A stretch of 64,000 nucleotides of DNA from Rhodobacter sp. NTK016B (GTDB lineage: Bacteria; Pseudomonadota; Alphaproteobacteria; Rhodobacterales; Rhodobacteraceae). Shown here piece by piece: positions 8,369-18,192 of this stretch (position 1 is the first letter of the stretch; each line of letters starts with the position of its first letter). The stretch is taken from positions 1 through 64,000 of the forward strand of contig NZ_JAFKOK010000008.1 of assembly GCF_017303295.1 (NCBI RefSeq). Direction: 5' to 3'. The position numbers and the translations under genes are program-made. The notes below the pieces were generated by a model. That model was not told where the DNA came from. It was given only the letters and a program-made list of their open reading frames with translations, and did no database searches.

Positions 8369-9562
8369 ATGCTGACCGGCAAGCGCATTCTTCTGATCAT
8401 CGGCGGCGGCATCGCCGCCTACAAGACGCTCGACCTGATCCGCCGCCTGCAGCGCGCGGGTGCCAGCGTCACGCCGGTCCTGACCCGCGCGGGCGCCGAA
8501 TTCGTGACGCCGCTCTCTGTCTCGGCGCTGGCCAATGCCCCGGTGCATCAGGACCTTTTTGACCTGACCGCCGAGGCCGAGATGGGCCATATCCAGCTCT
8601 CGCGCTCGGCCGATCTGATCGTCGTCGCCCCCGCCACCGCCGATCTGATGGCGAAGATGGCGCAGGGGCGCGCGGATGATCTGGCCTCGACCCTGCTTCT
8701 GGCCACCGACACGAAGGTGCTGATCGCCCCCGCGATGAACGTGCGGATGTGGACCCACCCCGCGACCCAGCGCAATCTTGCCACGCTGACCCGCGACGGC
8801 ATCCTCAGCATCGGCCCCGACGAGGGCGACATGGCCTGCGGCGAACACGGCCCCGGTCGCATGGCCGAGCCCGAGGCGATCCTCGCCGCGATCGACGCAG
8901 CCCTGGCCGAAGGGCCGTTGAAAGGCCGCCAAATCCTCGTCACCTCGGGCCCGACGCATGAGCCCATCGACCCCGTCCGCTATATCGCCAACCGCTCGTC
9001 GGGCCAGCAGGGCACCGCGCTCGCCGCCGCCCTGCGCGATCTGGGCGCGCGGGTCAGTTTCGTCACCGGCCCCGCCACCACCCCGCCGCCCACGGGGGTC
9101 GAGGTGATCCGCGTGGAAAGCGCGCGCGACATGCTGGCCGCAGTCGAAGCCGCGCTGCCCGCCGACGCCGCGATCTTCGCCGCCGCCGTGGCCGATTGGC
9201 GCGTCGCCAATGCCGCCGGGCAGAAAATGAAGAAACAGGCGGGCAAGCCCCTGCCCGTGCTGGAATTCGCCGAGAATCCCGACATTCTCGCCACGATCAG
9301 CCGTCACGCACAGCGACCGGGGCTGGTCATTGGCTTTGCTGCCGAGACCGAGAACGTTATCGACCACGCCCAGGCCAAACGCGCGCGCAAAGGCTGCGAC
9401 TGGATCGTCGCCAACGATGTCTCGCCCGCGACCGGCATCATGGGCGGCGCCGAGAACGCCGTCCACCTGATCACCGAAGACAGCGTCGAGGACTGGCCCC
9501 GGCTGCCCAAGGACGAGGTCGCGCGCCGCCTCGCCGCCCGTATCGCGAAAGAGCTGACATGA
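8369..9562 (+). CDS. coaBC: Bifunctional phosphopantothenoylcysteine decarboxylase / phosphopantothenate-cysteine ligase
   Basis: A 397-residue fusion that makes 4'-phosphopantetheine for coenzyme A. The N-terminal flavoprotein (CoaC) domain has GGGIAAYKTLDLIR, the catalytic His in MGHIQLSRSAD, APAMNVRMW and the ACGEHGPGRM clamp. The CoaB half (from about 185) starts LVTSGPTHEPIDPVRYIANR and contains AAVADWR and a lysine-rich KMKKQ. GGAGG before the ATG at 8369 sets the start; an upstream frame to 8309 lacks a site. It is coupled to dut by an ATGA overlap. panC and panB, earlier in the same pathway, lie 17 kb away. Confidence 0.96.
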   Translation: MLTGKRILLIIGGGIAAYKTLDLIRRLQRAGASVTPVLTRAGAEFVTPLSVSALANAPVHQDLFDLTAEAEMGHIQLSRSADLIVVAPATADLMAKMAQGRADDLASTLLLATDTKVLIAPAMNVRMWTHPATQRNLATLTRDGILSIGPDEGDMACGEHGPGRMAEPEAILAAIDAALAEGPLKGRQILVTSGPTHEPIDPVRYIANRSSGQQGTALAAALRDLGARVSFVTGPATTPPPTGVEVIRVESARDMLAAVEAALPADAAIFAAAVADWRVANAAGQKMKKQAGKPLPVLEFAENPDILATISRHAQRPGLVIGFAAETENVIDHAQAKRARKGCDWIVANDVSPATGIMGGAENAVHLITEDSVEDWPRLPKDEVARRLAARIAKELT

Positions 9563-10026
9563 GCATCCTGATCAAACTGAAGCGTGAGGACTGGGCCGAC
9601 CCCGAAATCGCGCTGCCCGACTACGCCACCGCCGGATCCGCCGGCGCCGATATCCGCGTCAACCTGCGCCCCGAGAACCGCGCGGCGGGCTTCACGCTTG
9701 CCCCCTTGGCGCGCGCGCTGATGCCCACGGGCCTGTTCGTCGAGATCCCGCAGGGCTACGAAATTCAGGTGCGCCCGCGTTCGGGCCTGTCGCTGAAACA
9801 CGGGATCACGCTGCCCAACACGCCGGGCACCATCGACAGCGATTATCGCGGGCCGGTCGGCGTGCCGCTCATCAACCTGTCTGACACGCCCTACACGATC
9901 CAGCACGGCGAACGCGTCGCGCAATGGGTGGTAGCGCCGGTCATGCAGGCGCGCTTTTCACTGGCGCAGGTTCTGGGCGACACCCCGCGCGGCCACGGCG
10001 GCTTCGGCTCGACCGGGCGCGGCTGA
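9559..10026 (+). CDS. dut: dUTP diphosphatase (dUTPase)
   Basis: A 155-residue trimeric-type dUTPase that hydrolyses dUTP to dUMP, keeping uracil out of DNA and feeding dTMP synthesis. All five motifs can be seen: AGSAGADI, PRSGLSLKHGI, NTPGTIDSDYRGPV (with the catalytic Asp region), GERVAQ, and the glycine-rich C-terminal RGHGGFGSTG. ATGA overlaps link it to coaBC upstream and the MoeB/ThiF-like gene downstream. A coaBC-dut neighbourhood is common in bacteria. Confidence 0.96.
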   Translation: MSILIKLKREDWADPEIALPDYATAGSAGADIRVNLRPENRAAGFTLAPLARALMPTGLFVEIPQGYEIQVRPRSGLSLKHGITLPNTPGTIDSDYRGPVGVPLINLSDTPYTIQHGERVAQWVVAPVMQARFSLAQVLGDTPRGHGGFGSTGRG

Positions 10027-11093
10027 TGCTGGGCATCCTGATCCTCGCAGCCGTGCTCTTCGCCCTGGGCTGGGCCTTCGGCGTGTCGCTGCGCGCGCGG
10101 CTGGTCGTGCTGGGCGCGATCTGGGTGGCGATGGTGCTGGCACATCTGGCCATGCCCGCCGACGCCCCGTTCCGCGTCTCGACCGGCGGCGATGTGCGCC
10201 CGTGGCTGGTTCTGGCGCTGGTGGCGCTGGCGCTCTGGGGCTACCGCACCGGGCTCAAACGCCTGCGCGCCCGCGCCGTCCGACACGAGGCCGCGCACGC
10301 CGCCTCCATGCAGAAACAACCGCTCTTCTCCGAGGCCGAGCTGAACCGCTACGCCCGCCACATGATCCTGCGTGAAGTCGGCGGCCCGGGACAGCGCGCA
10401 CTGAAACAGGCGCGGGTTCTGGTGATCGGGGCCGGTGGCCTTGGTTCGCCCGCGCTGCTCTATCTCGCCGCCGCCGGGGTGGGGACGATCGGCGTGATCG
10501 ACGATGACGGGGTCGAAACGTCGAACCTTCAGCGCCAGATCATCCATACCGACCTCACCATCGGTATGCCCAAGGTCTTTTCGGCGCAGGAGCAGATGGA
10601 GGCGCTCAACCCCTTCATCAGCGTGAAACCCTATCACCGCCGTCTCGACGAAGAGACCGCGCGCAAACTTTTTGCCGAATACGATCTGATCCTCGACGGC
10701 ACCGACAATTTCGACACGCGCTTCCTCGTCAACAGGATCGCCGTCGAAACCCGCACCCCGCTGATCGCTGCCGCGATCACGCAATGGGAAGGCCAGATAT
10801 CGCTCTACGACCCGGCCCGGGGCGGTCCATGCTACCAATGCGTCTTCCCCGAACGCCCCGCCGATGGCCTCGCCCCCAGCTGCGCCGAGGCGGGCGTCAT
10901 CGCGCCCCTGCCCGGCGTGCTGGGCTCGATGATGGCGCTCGAAGCGGTGAAACACCTGACCGGCGCGGGCGCCACCCTGCGGGGCGCGATGCTGATCTAT
11001 GACGGACTTTATGGCGAAACCCGCCGCATCGCCGTGAAACAGCGCGCCGATTGCCCGGTCTGCAAACAGACCCATGAGGAGACGGCGCCCTGA
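10026..11093 (+). CDS. MoeB/ThiF/HesA-family E1-like adenylyltransferase with N-terminal membrane anchor
   Basis: A 355-residue fusion. Residues 1-75 contain two or three hydrophobic segments, so the protein is predicted to sit in the membrane. From about residue 97 comes a full E1-like domain: FSEAELNRYARHMILREVGG, the ATP-binding GAGGLGSPALLYLAAAGVG, DDDGVETSNLQRQ, DGTDNFDTR, zinc cysteines in CYQCVF and CPVCK, and the active-site cysteine in SCAEAGVIAPLPGVLGS. Such proteins adenylate the C-terminus of a ubiquitin-like sulfur carrier (MoaD or ThiS); which one is used here cannot be told. The start overlaps the dut stop. It is followed by intergenic element A1. Confidence 0.9.
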   Translation: MLGILILAAVLFALGWAFGVSLRARLVVLGAIWVAMVLAHLAMPADAPFRVSTGGDVRPWLVLALVALALWGYRTGLKRLRARAVRHEAAHAASMQKQPLFSEAELNRYARHMILREVGGPGQRALKQARVLVIGAGGLGSPALLYLAAAGVGTIGVIDDDGVETSNLQRQIIHTDLTIGMPKVFSAQEQMEALNPFISVKPYHRRLDEETARKLFAEYDLILDGTDNFDTRFLVNRIAVETRTPLIAAAITQWEGQISLYDPARGGPCYQCVFPERPADGLAPSCAEAGVIAPLPGVLGSMMALEAVKHLTGAGATLRGAMLIYDGLYGETRRIAVKQRADCPVCKQTHEETAP

Positions 11094-11098
11094 GCGCG

Positions 11099-11165
11099 CA
11101 TCTTTAATCCCAAAATATCATGGGGGGTGAGGCCGAAGGCCGAGGGGGGGGGCAAAGCCCCCCTT
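11099..11165 (+). repeat. Intergenic structured element, family A copy 1 (probable terminator)
   Basis: It begins CATCTTTAATCC and continues AATATCATGGGGGGTGA, then a GGCC-GAA-GGCC hairpin (11131-11141), then a G-run that pairs with GCCCCCC (11157-11163), followed by TT. It starts six bases after the moeB-like stop and lies between convergent genes, so it probably acts as the terminator. Related copies are at 27814, 29798 and 33429. Confidence 0.75.
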
Positions 11166-11174
11166 CCCGTTCCC

Positions 11175-12143
11175 TTATCCCCGCTCCCGGCGCAAGGGCC
11201 GCGACAGCAGCAGGTCCTTGGCCTGTTCCAGCCCCACCTTTCCGCGCAGCAGCGCCGAGACCATGCAGGTGACGGGCAACATGTCCGGATCGGCATCGGC
11301 GGCGATGGCATGGGCGGTCATGACGCCTTCGACCGTCTGACTTTCATCGGGCGTCTCGCCCCGGCCGATAGCCTGTCCATGGCGGAAGTTGCGCGATTTC
11401 TCCGAGGTGCAGGTCAGCACCAGATCCCCAAAGCCCGACAGGCCGAACAACGTCTCGGCCTCTCCGCCGCGCTGTTCGGCCAGCCGCCCGATCTCGGCAA
11501 AGCCGCGCGTCATCAGCGCCGCGCGCGCGCTTTCGCCGAACCCCGCGCCCAGCACCACACCTGCCGCGATGGCGATCACGTTCTTCAGCGCCCCGCCCAG
11601 CTGCGCGCCCAGCACATCGTCTTCCAGATAGAGCCGCAAGTGATGGGTCGACAGCGCCTCTTGCAGCGCGTCATCGCCCCGCCCGGCCATGGCCAGCGTC
11701 AGCGCCGTGGGCTTGCCGCGCGCGATATCGGCGGCGAAGCTGGGTCCCGTCAGCACCGCGTGCCGCCCGCCGGGCATCACGTCGTCGAGCACCTGCGTGG
11801 GCAACAGCCCGCTGCCCAGCTCGACCCCCTTGCAGCACGCGACCAGCACCCGGCCCTGCAGCGCATGGGCGTTCTCCTGCACCAGCCCGCGCAGCGATTG
11901 CGTGGGCACGGCCAGCAGCAGAACCGGCGCGCGCGCCGCCTCGTCCAGATCGGAAACCGGCGTCAGACCGGCGGGCAGATCGACCCCCGGCAGCCGCGCG
12001 GTGTTCTCCCGCGTGAGCGTCATGGCGCGGACCTGCGCCCTGTCGCGCGACCACAACGTGACCCGCCGCCCCGCCTGTGCCAGCGCGATGGCCAGCGCCG
12101 TTCCGAAGGCGCCCGCGCCCAGAACTCCGATTTCAGGCCGCAT
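11175..12143 (-). CDS. gpsA: Glycerol-3-phosphate dehydrogenase [NAD(P)+]
   Basis: A 322-residue soluble enzyme that reduces dihydroxyacetone phosphate to sn-glycerol-3-phosphate for phospholipids. The N-terminal Rossmann motif [10 protein letters not shown] is at 8-17, CCKGVE and [13 protein letters not shown] lie in the middle, and the catalytic lysine is in [35 protein letters not shown] is a family hallmark. A good ribosome site (AAGGAAGG) precedes the start. It is divergent from pncB. glpK, which also makes glycerol-3-phosphate, is 4.5 kb away but not linked. Confidence 0.96.
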   Translation of the reverse strand: MRPEIGVLGAGAFGTALAIALAQAGRRVTLWSRDRAQVRAMTLTRENTARLPGVDLPAGLTPVSDLDEAARAPVLLLAVPTQSLRGLVQENAHALQGRVLVACCKGVELGSGLLPTQVLDDVMPGGRHAVLTGPSFAADIARGKPTALTLAMAGRGDDALQEALSTHHLRLYLEDDVLGAQLGGALKNVIAIAAGVVLGAGFGESARAALMTRGFAEIGRLAEQRGGEAETLFGLSGFGDLVLTCTSEKSRNFRHGQAIGRGETPDESQTVEGVMTAHAIAADADPDMLPVTCMVSALLRGKVGLEQAKDLLLSRPLRRERG

Positions 12144-12245
12144 TCTGGCCTTCCTTTCCGCCCTTTCGGGCTTTGCAGCCGCCGCGTTGGAACGTTAAGA
12201 CGATGAAACGCCCCATTTTACGCTGTCCGGGGCCAGGAGGACCCC

Positions 12246-13538
12246 ATGGTCGACATCGCCTCGCGCGTGCACAATCACAACTGGAAGATCGACCCGATCA
12301 TCCGGTCGCTGATCGACACCGACTTCTACAAGCTTCTGATGTGTCAGTCGATCTTTCGCAATCGTCCCGATACGCGGGTGACGTTTTCGTTGATCAACCG
12401 CTCGAAGGACGTGCGGCTGGCCGAGCTGGTGGATGAGGGCGAGCTGCGCGAACAGCTCGACCATGTGCGCTCGCTGTCGCTGACGCGGGGCGAAAGCACA
12501 TGGATGCGGGGCAATACCTTTTACGGCAAGCGCCAGATGTTCCGGTCCGATTTCATGGAATGGTTCGAGAACCTGCGCCTGCCGCCCTATGTGCTGGAAA
12601 AGCGCGACGGACAGTACGAGCTGACCTTCGAAGGCGCGTGGCCCGAGGTCATGCTGTGGGAAATCCCGGCGCTGGCGATCCTGATGGAGCTGCGCTCGCG
12701 CGCCGTTCTGCAGACGATGGGCAAGTTCGAGCTGGAAGTGCTCTATGCCCGCGCGATGACCCGCGTCTGGGACAAGGTGCAGCGCCTGCGCAAGATCCCC
12801 GGTCTGAGGATCGCCGATTTCGGCACCCGGCGGCGGCATTCCTTCCTGTGGCAGGATTGGTGCGTGCAGGCGATGACCGAGGGGCTGGGCGACGCGTTCA
12901 TCGGCACCTCGAATTGCCGCATCGCCATGCGCCGCGATCTCGAAGCCGTGGGCACCAACGCGCATGAGCTGCCGATGGTCTTCGCCGCGCTGGCCGAGAC
13001 GGATGAAGAGCTGGCGCAGGCCCCCTACAAGGTGCTCGCCGACTGGCACGAAGAGCATGACGGCAACCTGCGCATCATCCTGCCCGACACCTACGGGACC
13101 GAGGGTTTCCTCAAACGCGCGCCCGACTGGCTGGCGGGCTGGACCGGGATCCGCATCGATTCCGGCGACCCCGCTTCGGCGGCCGAGGTGGCGATCCGTT
13201 GGTGGAAAGAGCGTGGCGAGGACCCGCGCGACAAGCTGGTGATCTTCTCGGACGGGCTGGACGTCGAAAAGATCGAGGAATTGCACGCGCAATTCACCGG
13301 ACGGGTGAAGGTCTCGTTCGGCTGGGGCACGCTGCTGACCAACGATTTCCGCGGCCTCGCGCCCGGCAACACGCTGGCGCCCTTCTCGCTGGTCTGCAAA
13401 GCGGTCTCGGCCAATGGCAAACCCACCGTCAAGCTCAGCGACAACCCGATGAAGGCGATGGGCCCCGCCGCCGAAGTCGAGCGTTACAAGCGCGTCTTCG
13501 GCGTGGGCGAGCAAGAGGCGATGGACGTCTTCGTCTGA
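12246..13538 (+). CDS. pncB: Nicotinate phosphoribosyltransferase
   Basis: A 430-residue PncB, which joins nicotinate to PRPP in NAD salvage. Visible marks are [17 protein letters not shown] at the N-terminus, the [11 protein letters not shown] motif, the IGTSNCRIA region with the HEL that follows it, and the RIDSGDP and FSDGLD phosphate-binding motifs. AGGAGG lies seven bases before the ATG. It is divergent from gpsA and converges on the SDR gene. NudC, an NAD pyrophosphatase, is encoded 5 kb further on. Confidence 0.95.
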   Translation: MVDIASRVHNHNWKIDPIIRSLIDTDFYKLLMCQSIFRNRPDTRVTFSLINRSKDVRLAELVDEGELREQLDHVRSLSLTRGESTWMRGNTFYGKRQMFRSDFMEWFENLRLPPYVLEKRDGQYELTFEGAWPEVMLWEIPALAILMELRSRAVLQTMGKFELEVLYARAMTRVWDKVQRLRKIPGLRIADFGTRRRHSFLWQDWCVQAMTEGLGDAFIGTSNCRIAMRRDLEAVGTNAHELPMVFAALAETDEELAQAPYKVLADWHEEHDGNLRIILPDTYGTEGFLKRAPDWLAGWTGIRIDSGDPASAAEVAIRWWKERGEDPRDKLVIFSDGLDVEKIEELHAQFTGRVKVSFGWGTLLTNDFRGLAPGNTLAPFSLVCKAVSANGKPTVKLSDNPMKAMGPAAEVERYKRVFGVGEQEAMDVFV

Positions 13539-13563
13539 TCGGGCGTCGTCTGATCCCTCTGGC

Positions 13564-14313
13564 TCAGGCGCGCAGCGCCGGCAGACCCACGCCGGTGCTC
13601 TCGAACCCGCCATCGGCAGCGACGATCTGCCCGGTGACGTAGCTGGCCTTGTCGGAACACAGAAAGACGATCACCTCGGCGATCTCACGCTCGGACCCGT
13701 AGCGATTGAGCGGGATCGCGTCGTGATAGGCGTCGATGATCTCCTGGCTGTGGACCGCCATCGCCAGCTTGGTGCGCACAGGACCGGGGCAGACGCAGTT
13801 GCAGCGGATGCCGTTTTCGCCCAGCTCGGCCGCCTGCTGCTTGGTCAGCTGGATCACTGCCGCCTTCGACGTGCCGTAGGCCACCCGCAGGGTCGAGGCG
13901 CGCAGCCCGCTGATCGAAGCGATGTTCAGGATCGCGCCGCTGGTCTCTTTCAGCGCGGGCAGGCAGGCCTGCGACATCAGGAAAACGCCGTCCAGATTGA
14001 CCGCCATGACCGTCCGCCAGCGCTTGAAATCCGTCTCGGCAATGGGGCCGAAATCAGCCACGCCCGCGTTGTTCACCAGCGCGTCGATCCGGCCGAAATG
14101 CGCAAGGATCTCGGCGATCGTGCTGTCGATCTCGTCGGGTTCGGACACGTCGCAATAGAAGGGGTGCGCGCCCTCAAGCCCGGCGCAGGCGCTGTCGAGC
14201 GCGGGGACATCGCGGTCGAGCATGGCAACGCGCCAGCCCTGTTCGAGAAACAGTTGCACGGTGGCAAGGCCGATGCCGCGCGCGGCTCCGGTCACGAGGG
14301 CTACTTTCTGCAC
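13564..14313 (-). CDS. Short-chain dehydrogenase/reductase
   Basis: A 249-residue classical SDR: GAARGIG at 9-15, an aspartate after strand 2 (LDRD) that points to NAD(H), NNAG, serine in NIASISG, and YGTSK (YxxxK). The C-terminal GQIVAADGGF is typical. The start is a GTG preceded by AAGGAGG. It is ten bases downstream of the ureohydrolase gene and probably cotranscribed with it, so the two may act on one nitrogenous substrate, but that is inference. The exact substrate is unknown. Confidence 0.88.
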   Translation of the reverse strand: MQKVALVTGAARGIGLATVQLFLEQGWRVAMLDRDVPALDSACAGLEGAHPFYCDVSEPDEIDSTIAEILAHFGRIDALVNNAGVADFGPIAETDFKRWRTVMAVNLDGVFLMSQACLPALKETSGAILNIASISGLRASTLRVAYGTSKAAVIQLTKQQAAELGENGIRCNCVCPGPVRTKLAMAVHSQEIIDAYHDAIPLNRYGSEREIAEVIVFLCSDKASYVTGQIVAADGGFESTGVGLPALRA

Positions 14314-14323
14314 GCGATCCTCC

Positions 14324-15277
14324 TTAAGAATGCGCGCTCACGATGGCGCAGAGCATCTCGAACATCAAGCTCGCACCCAGATAGGCGGTCGCGCCCGACG
14401 GATCGAAGGGCGGCGAGACCTCGACCAGATCGGCACCGACGATCTTCACGCCCACAAGGCCGCGCGCGCATTCGAGCGCCTGAAAGCTGTTGGGGCCGCC
14501 CACTTCGGGCGTGCCGGTTCCGGGCGCGAAGGCCGGATCGACGAAATCGATATCGTAGCTGACATAGGTGTCGCCCTGCCCGGCGATCGCGCGGGCCTCG
14601 GCCATCACCTCGGCAGGGCCGCGTTGGTGAAAGTCCTCGATCGGGATGACGCGAATGCCGACGCTGTCGGCGAAATCGCGGTCCTCGCTGTCATAGGCGG
14701 TGCCGCGAATGCCGATCATGCAGACGCGTTTGGGGTCCAGAAGCCCCTCTTCCACCGCGCGGCGGAAGGGGGTGCCGTGGGTATACATCTGGCCGTTGAA
14801 ATACGAATGATAGAGATCCGTGTGGCTGTCGAAATGGATCATGCCCAGCGGGCCGTCCTTGGCCAAGGCGCGCAGGATCGGCAACGTGCACAGGTGATCG
14901 CCCCCGGCGGTAAGCGGGATGATCCCGGCCGCCTTCACCCGCGCGTAGAAATCCTGCATCCGCGCGAGGCTGTCTTGCAGATCGGCCGGGTTGGGGGCCA
15001 CGTCCCCCAGATCGGCGCAGTTCATTGCCTCGAACGGACGCAAGCCCGTCACGCCGTGCTGCGCGCGGATCATCGTCGAGGCGTCGCGCATCTGTCGGGG
15101 GCCATGACGCGGGCCGGGGCGATTGGTTGTACCGCCGTCCCATGGCGCGCCGATCAGGCCCACCTGCACCTGAGACAGACGGGGATCGTCCAAAGGCACA
15201 TGTGGCAAGCGCATGAAGGTGGGGATGCCCGCGAAACGCGGCAGGACGAAACCCGATACGGGTTGGAAATCGCTCAT
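14324..15277 (-). CDS. Ureohydrolase (agmatinase-like)
   Basis: A 317-residue arginase/agmatinase-family enzyme that splits a guanidino group to give urea. The manganese ligands are all present: GGDH, FDSHTD and YDIDFVD, followed by APGTGTPEVGG. Two normally strict spots differ: GGDHL instead of GGDHS, and DSHTDLYHS instead of DAHTDT, so the substrate might not be agmatine (guanidinobutyrate or guanidinopropionate are alternatives). Length is normal for speB-type proteins. It is the first gene of a two-gene unit with the SDR at 13564. Confidence 0.82.
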   Translation of the reverse strand: MSDFQPVSGFVLPRFAGIPTFMRLPHVPLDDPRLSQVQVGLIGAPWDGGTTNRPGPRHGPRQMRDASTMIRAQHGVTGLRPFEAMNCADLGDVAPNPADLQDSLARMQDFYARVKAAGIIPLTAGGDHLCTLPILRALAKDGPLGMIHFDSHTDLYHSYFNGQMYTHGTPFRRAVEEGLLDPKRVCMIGIRGTAYDSEDRDFADSVGIRVIPIEDFHQRGPAEVMAEARAIAGQGDTYVSYDIDFVDPAFAPGTGTPEVGGPNSFQALECARGLVGVKIVGADLVEVSPPFDPSGATAYLGASLMFEMLCAIVSAHS

Positions 15278-15584
15278 CTCGGCTCTCCTGTGCGACCATG
15301 CGGTCGGGACGGTGCGCAGTGGCGGCGCGGCGCCCTCGGTCAGAAGGCAGGGAAGCAGAGTGCGGAGGCTTTGTCACGCGGCAGGCGACACGCGAATCCT
15401 GATGGCTCGGATGGTCAAACAACGGTCCCCGCGCGACACGGTGACGTCGATGCGCGTTCATGGCGGCCCAAGGCCCGACTCCCTTCGCAGACACGGTTTG
15501 CCACGCCACGCGTCGCAACCAACCGACCTCACCCTCAATCGCCAGCAAAAAGAGGCCCCGTTCAAAGCCGCGAAACTCGTACCC
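15278..15584. other. Intergenic region with no recognisable gene
   Basis: A stretch of 307 bases lies upstream of the ureohydrolase gene and downstream of the OmpA-like gene, both on the minus strand. I find no plausible coding frame with a ribosome site, no clear promoter match, and no strong hairpin with a T-run. It presumably holds the promoter of the ureohydrolase-SDR unit. Confidence 0.5.
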
Positions 15585-16565
15585 TCATGGTCCCGCCACC
15601 AGCTCGACACGCCGGTTCCGCGCGCGCCCCTGCGCCGTGTCGTTGGGGAAAAGCGGCGCGAGGGGGCCGATGCCGAAGGCGCGCAGCCGCTCGCGGTTGG
15701 CGCCGTGGCGCTCGACAAGCGCGGTGACGACCGCCTCGGCCTGCGCCTGCGAGCGGCGAGCGGCCTCGGCCAGATCGCCGGTATCGTCACTATGGCCGAC
15801 GATGCGAAAACTCTGCCGCAGGTTCTGCCCGAGGAAATGGCCAACCGTCGCCAGAACCGTCTCGGAGCCCTCGCCGAGCGAGCCGTCATCGTTGAAAGCC
15901 AGCCCGTCGAGCACTGCGTGGCCGTAGGTATCCATGCTTTGCACCAGCGTCAGGGCCCCGATCGGCGGCGGCGGGGCGGCGCGTTCGGTCTGCACCGTGT
16001 CCACCAGCATGGCGATCTGCCCGCCTTCGGGCTGCGTCAGCACCACGACCGCCCAGAGCGTGCCGATGGCGTCGTCGCGCGCGCCGATCACAACACCCTG
16101 CGCCTGCGCATCGTCGCCCGGGGCAACCGCCATGCCATCGGGCACCGGATAGGTTTCGAGATAGGCCAGTATCCAGCGGCGGCTGCCCACGCCGCCGCCC
16201 GCGCGATCCTGCGTGAACCCGGCAGCGCGGATTTCGAAACCCTGCCGCTCAAGCACCTCGCGTTCGCGCTGATACATGGTTTCGACCCGTCGCGCCGGGC
16301 CCCGCCGTGTATAAAGGGTCCGGCTGACCAGCCCGTGCACGCGCAGCCAGTCATCCACCTGCGCCAGCGGGCCGAGCGGCCCGACCGGGATCGGGAAATC
16401 GCGCGGCGCGACATCGCGGACCTGCATCGCCAGCGTCTGCCCGTGGTCGCGAATCAACGGCAACGGGTCTTCCGCGCCCGGCTGATCCTGCGTGGCAAAA
16501 GCGGGCAGTGTCAGCGCCGACAGAACGAGCGCAATCCAGAATATCGGTGGCGTCCAGCGGCGCAT
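15585..16565 (-). CDS. OmpA-family cell-envelope protein
   Basis: A 326-residue exported protein. It has an N-terminal signal peptide (hydrophobic WIALVLSALTLPAFA, probable cleavage after AFA near residue 24), a middle region of unknown fold with mixed strands, and a C-terminal OmpA-like peptidoglycan-binding domain (from about 215). That domain is recognised by GLAFNDDGSLGEGSETVLAT, FRIVGHSDDTG and the late ARNRRVEL. It probably ties the outer membrane or periplasm to peptidoglycan. It is divergent from glpK with 118 bases between. Confidence 0.82.
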   Translation of the reverse strand: MRRWTPPIFWIALVLSALTLPAFATQDQPGAEDPLPLIRDHGQTLAMQVRDVAPRDFPIPVGPLGPLAQVDDWLRVHGLVSRTLYTRRGPARRVETMYQREREVLERQGFEIRAAGFTQDRAGGGVGSRRWILAYLETYPVPDGMAVAPGDDAQAQGVVIGARDDAIGTLWAVVVLTQPEGGQIAMLVDTVQTERAAPPPPIGALTLVQSMDTYGHAVLDGLAFNDDGSLGEGSETVLATVGHFLGQNLRQSFRIVGHSDDTGDLAEAARRSQAQAEAVVTALVERHGANRERLRAFGIGPLAPLFPNDTAQGRARNRRVELVAGP

Positions 16566-16683
16566 CGCAACCTCGCGTCTCAGTTCGCGTCACCTTGGCG
16601 CGCAAAGCTTGAGAATTCCTTTCCGTCCGCGCGGTTGACGCTTCCCCCCTCTCGCGCCACCCTATCGGACAAAGGAGACCAGA

Positions 16684-18162
16684 ATGACGATCCTCGCCAT
16701 CGACCAGGGCACGACCTCGAGCCGGGCGATTCTCTTCGACGCGGACCTGACCGTGATGAAGGTCGCGCAACAGGAATTCACCCAGCATTACCCGGCCTCG
16801 GGCTGGGTCGAGCATGACCCCGAGGATCTGTGGCGCACGACGCTGGAAAGCTGCGAGGCGGTGCTCGACGGGGTGAAGCCGCCCGCTGCTCTGGGCATCA
16901 CCAATCAGCGCGAGACGGTGGTGATCTGGGACCGCGAAACTGGCAAGGCGATCCACAACGCGATCGTCTGGCAGGACCGTCGCACCGCCGATTTCTGCGC
17001 CGAATTGCGCGATGCCGGGCACGAAGCCGAGGTCACGGCGCGCAGCGGTTTGCTTCTGGACCCGTATTTCACCGCGACCAAGGCGAAATGGCTGCTCGAC
17101 ACCGTGCCGGGCGCGCGCGAACGGGCGAAAGCGGGCAAGCTGGCGGCGGGCACAATCGACAGCTTCCTGATCTGGCGCCTGACCGAGGGCCGGGTGCACG
17201 CGACCGACGCCACCAATGCCGCGCGCACGATGCTGTATAACATCGATACCGGCGCGTGGGACGAAGAGCTGTGCCGCCTGTTCGACGTGCCGATCGAGAT
17301 CCTGCCCGAGGTGCGCGATTGCAACGCCGAATTCGGCGAATGTCGTCTGTTCGGCGCGGGAATCCCGATCCTTGGCGTGGCGGGCGACCAACAGGCGGCG
17401 ACGATGGGGCAGGCGTGTTTCCAGCCGGGCATGTTGAAATCGACCTATGGCACGGGCTGCTTCGCGCTGTTGAACACGGGCGACACACGGGTGGCATCGC
17501 AAAACCGGTTGTTAACAACTGTGGGCTATCAGATCGACGGCAAGGTGACCTATGCGCTGGAAGGGTCGATCTTCGTCGCGGGCGCGGTGGTGCAATGGCT
17601 GCGCGACGGTCTGAAGATGATCGCCGCCGCGCCTGAGACGCAGGCACTGGCCGAAGCCGCCGATCCGGGGCAGCGGGTCATCATCGTACCGGCCTTTACC
17701 GGGCTGGGCGCGCCCTATTGGCGACCCGAAGCGCGCGGCGCGATCTTCGGGCTGACGCGCAATTCGGGGCCCGAGGAATTCGCGCGCGCGGCGCTGGAAA
17801 GCGTGGGGTTCCAGACCCGCGATCTGGCCGAGGCGATGCGCGACGACTGGGCCGCGTCGGGCGCCGAGGCGGAGCTGGCAACGCTGCGCGTCGATGGCGG
17901 GATGAGCGCGAGCGATTTCGCCATGCAATCGCTGGCGGATATCCTTGGCGCGCCGGTCGACCGGCCCGACGTGCTGGAAACGACGGCTCTGGGCGTGGCG
18001 TGGCTGGCCGGGAATGGCGAGGGGATGCTGCCCGACGCCAAGGGCTTCGCCGAGCGCTGGTCGCTGGAGCGCCGGTTCGAGCCGCAGCTCGACGCCGAGG
18101 CGCGCGAACAGCGCTACGCCGCGTGGCAGCGCGCGGTCAAGGCGACCATCGCGGCGGGGTGA
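16684..18162 (+). CDS. glpK: Glycerol kinase
   Basis: A 492-residue FGGY-family kinase that phosphorylates glycerol to sn-glycerol-3-phosphate. The ATP and substrate marks are [15 protein letters not shown] at the start, [16 protein letters not shown], the WQDRRT glycerol-binding segment, [14 protein letters not shown], and FTGLGAPYW with [11 protein letters not shown] towards the end. AAAGGAG precedes the ATG. No glpF, glpD or glpR is adjacent, so it appears as a single gene here. Confidence 0.96.
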   Translation: MTILAIDQGTTSSRAILFDADLTVMKVAQQEFTQHYPASGWVEHDPEDLWRTTLESCEAVLDGVKPPAALGITNQRETVVIWDRETGKAIHNAIVWQDRRTADFCAELRDAGHEAEVTARSGLLLDPYFTATKAKWLLDTVPGARERAKAGKLAAGTIDSFLIWRLTEGRVHATDATNAARTMLYNIDTGAWDEELCRLFDVPIEILPEVRDCNAEFGECRLFGAGIPILGVAGDQQAATMGQACFQPGMLKSTYGTGCFALLNTGDTRVASQNRLLTTVGYQIDGKVTYALEGSIFVAGAVVQWLRDGLKMIAAAPETQALAEAADPGQRVIIVPAFTGLGAPYWRPEARGAIFGLTRNSGPEEFARAALESVGFQTRDLAEAMRDDWAASGAEAELATLRVDGGMSASDFAMQSLADILGAPVDRPDVLETTALGVAWLAGNGEGMLPDAKGFAERWSLERRFEPQLDAEAREQRYAAWQRAVKATIAAG

Positions 18163-18192
18163 CGCCGGCCATCCGGCCCTCGTTCAGCAAGT

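Noticed and set aside
14222-15727. A 501-codon plus-strand frame opposite the SDR and ureohydrolase genes
   Set aside because: The opposite-strand genes have complete catalytic motifs; this frame is rich in Arg/Ala/His, as false frames are.
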